Source: Oscillospiraceae bacterium
GTDB lineage: Bacteria; Bacillota; Clostridia; Oscillospirales; Ruminococcaceae
DNA: 6,803 bases
NCBI GenBank assembly: GCA_016302225.1
Contig: JAEDOB010000118.1
Coordinates: 1-6,803, forward strand
Reading direction: 5' to 3'
The stretch's first letter is position 1. Every line of letters starts with the position of its first letter. The notes under the pieces are model-generated. The model had not been told where the DNA came from. It did no database searches and saw nothing but the letters and a program-made list of their open reading frames with translations. Made by a program: the position numbers and the translations under genes. Of this stretch, positions 6,397 through 6,803 are shown piece by piece.

Positions 6397-6732
6397 TCAG
6401 CCCTCGGCATTCTGCTTGAGAACGTTGGAAAATTCCAGAGCCTTTCCTACGTCACCTTCAACCGTAAGCTTCTTGGTGGTAAATGCCACAACGGGATCAA
6501 GCTTCTGAGTGATAAGCTTGATGAAGTTTTCGGGGCTGATAGTGATAGCGCAGTTTCTGTCAATGTACTCATAGGGCTCGATGTTGATCTTTCCATGAAG
6601 GAATTCAACGTAAAGAACGCCACCGTTTTCGCCTGTCAGATTTATCTGAACTGCGATAAAATAATCATAGGGCTGGGGCTTGACGGTCTTAGCCAGCTCA
6701 CGGGTGGTTTCTAAGGTTTCGTTAAAGGTCAT
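6397..6732 (-). CDS. Small stand-alone SCP2-like (sterol carrier protein 2 fold) protein
   Basis: An 111-residue protein whose second half fits the SCP2 lipid-binding fold: CAITISPENFIKLITQKLDPVV, beginning at 60, then AFTTKKLTVEGDVGKALEFSNVL, the signature in which a short helix and a 'G/K-K-L-x-x-x-G-D' turn precede the last helix. The N-terminal half shows alternating strands (YDYFIAVQINLTG, GVLYVEFLHGKINIEP) expected for the sheet. SCP2 proteins carry hydrophobic ligands in a tunnel; in bacteria the ligand and task of such single-domain proteins are generally unknown. There is no signal peptide or membrane segment, so it should be cytoplasmic. The ATG at 6732 is chosen because AGGAGA (6739-6744) lies six bases upstream; the longer reading from a GTG at 6768 lacks such a site and adds a basic stretch unlike the family. 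No functional link to the neighbouring genes is visible. Confidence 0.82.
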   Translation of the reverse strand: MTFNETLETTRELAKTVKPQPYDYFIAVQINLTGENGGVLYVEFLHGKINIEPYEYIDRNCAITISPENFIKLITQKLDPVVAFTTKKLTVEGDVGKALEFSNVLKQNAEG

Positions 6733-6738
6733 ATGTAT

Positions 6739-6744
6739 TCTCCT
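6739..6744 (-). promoter_or_regulatory. Ribosome binding site that fixes the SCP2-like start
   Basis: AGGAGA on the - strand, six bases from the ATG at 6732. It is the best Shine-Dalgarno sequence in the window and excludes the upstream GTG start. Confidence 0.8.
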
Positions 6745-6789
6745 AATCCTTTTATTTCGGGAATGCACCCGATGTTACCGACTTATTTT

Positions 6790-6795
6790 ATCATA
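6790..6795 (-). promoter_or_regulatory. Possible -10 element of the SCP2-like gene
   Basis: TATGAT on the - strand, one mismatch from TATAAT, would start transcription near 6783 and leave a leader of about 50 bases. The -35 region is outside the window, so the call is tentative. Confidence 0.4.
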
Positions 6796-6803
6796 TTTAA
6801 CTA

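Noticed and set aside
6733..6768. GTG start at 6768 for the SCP2-like protein
   Set aside because: No Shine-Dalgarno site was seen; AGGAGA is placed for the ATG at 6732.
6757..6772. Small hairpin (5-bp stem TCGGG/CCCGA, 6-base loop) in the leader of the SCP2-like gene as a riboswitch or attenuator
   Set aside because: Too short and isolated; no conserved riboswitch core and no alternative stem seen.
1..6803. Mobile element, CRISPR, tRNA, rRNA, phage or defence system
   Set aside because: No transposase or integrase motifs, terminal repeats, direct-repeat arrays or cloverleaf sequences were found; intergenic gaps are short and explained by promoters and terminators.

Overview
The window looks like a piece of a Gram-positive, fibre-degrading gut or rumen Clostridia chromosome, most plausibly a Ruminococcus (R. 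albus-like) or close relative. The clues are a beta-glucosidase of family GH3 with its domains in swapped order, as known from R. albus and Butyrivibrio, a cytoplasmic CelC-type GH5 glucanase, AGGA/GGAGG-type ribosome binding sites, TATAAT/TATACT promoters and moderate GC content. The genus is an inference from family resemblance, not a proven assignment.

Layout. Six genes alternate strictly in orientation: (1) 1-2493 (+), a GH3 beta-glucosidase open at the left edge; (2) 2577-3338 (-), an AraC-type regulator with an unrecognised N-terminal domain; (3) 3461-4492 (+), a GH5 glucanase of the CelC type; (4) 4551-5426 (-), an AraC-type regulator with an N-terminal cupin; (5) 5561-6313 (+), a classical short-chain dehydrogenase/reductase; (6) 6397-6732 (-), a small stand-alone SCP2-like protein. 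The convergent gaps (2494-2576, 4493-4550, 6314-6396) each hold a hairpin, two of them convincing terminators. The divergent gaps (3339-3460, 5427-5560) hold overlapping back-to-back promoters.

How it may work. Genes 2+3 and genes 4+5 form two regulator/target modules in which an AraC-family protein is divergently transcribed from one enzyme gene. The GH5 enzyme has no signal peptide and probably acts on imported beta-glucan oligosaccharides. The GH3 enzyme would finish such oligosaccharides to glucose. No transporter or sugar-binding protein is present here, so the uptake route is not visible. The role of the SDR and SCP2-like proteins in sugar metabolism is not evident.

The most unusual signal is in the two divergent gaps. 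Both carry two opposed extended -10 elements with exactly 15 bp between their inner TG ends, and in both the + strand -10 begins exactly 60 bp before the start codon, although the genes they serve are unrelated. I see no mobile element, CRISPR array, RNA gene, phage gene or defence system, and nothing that I can honestly call a wholly new biological system.
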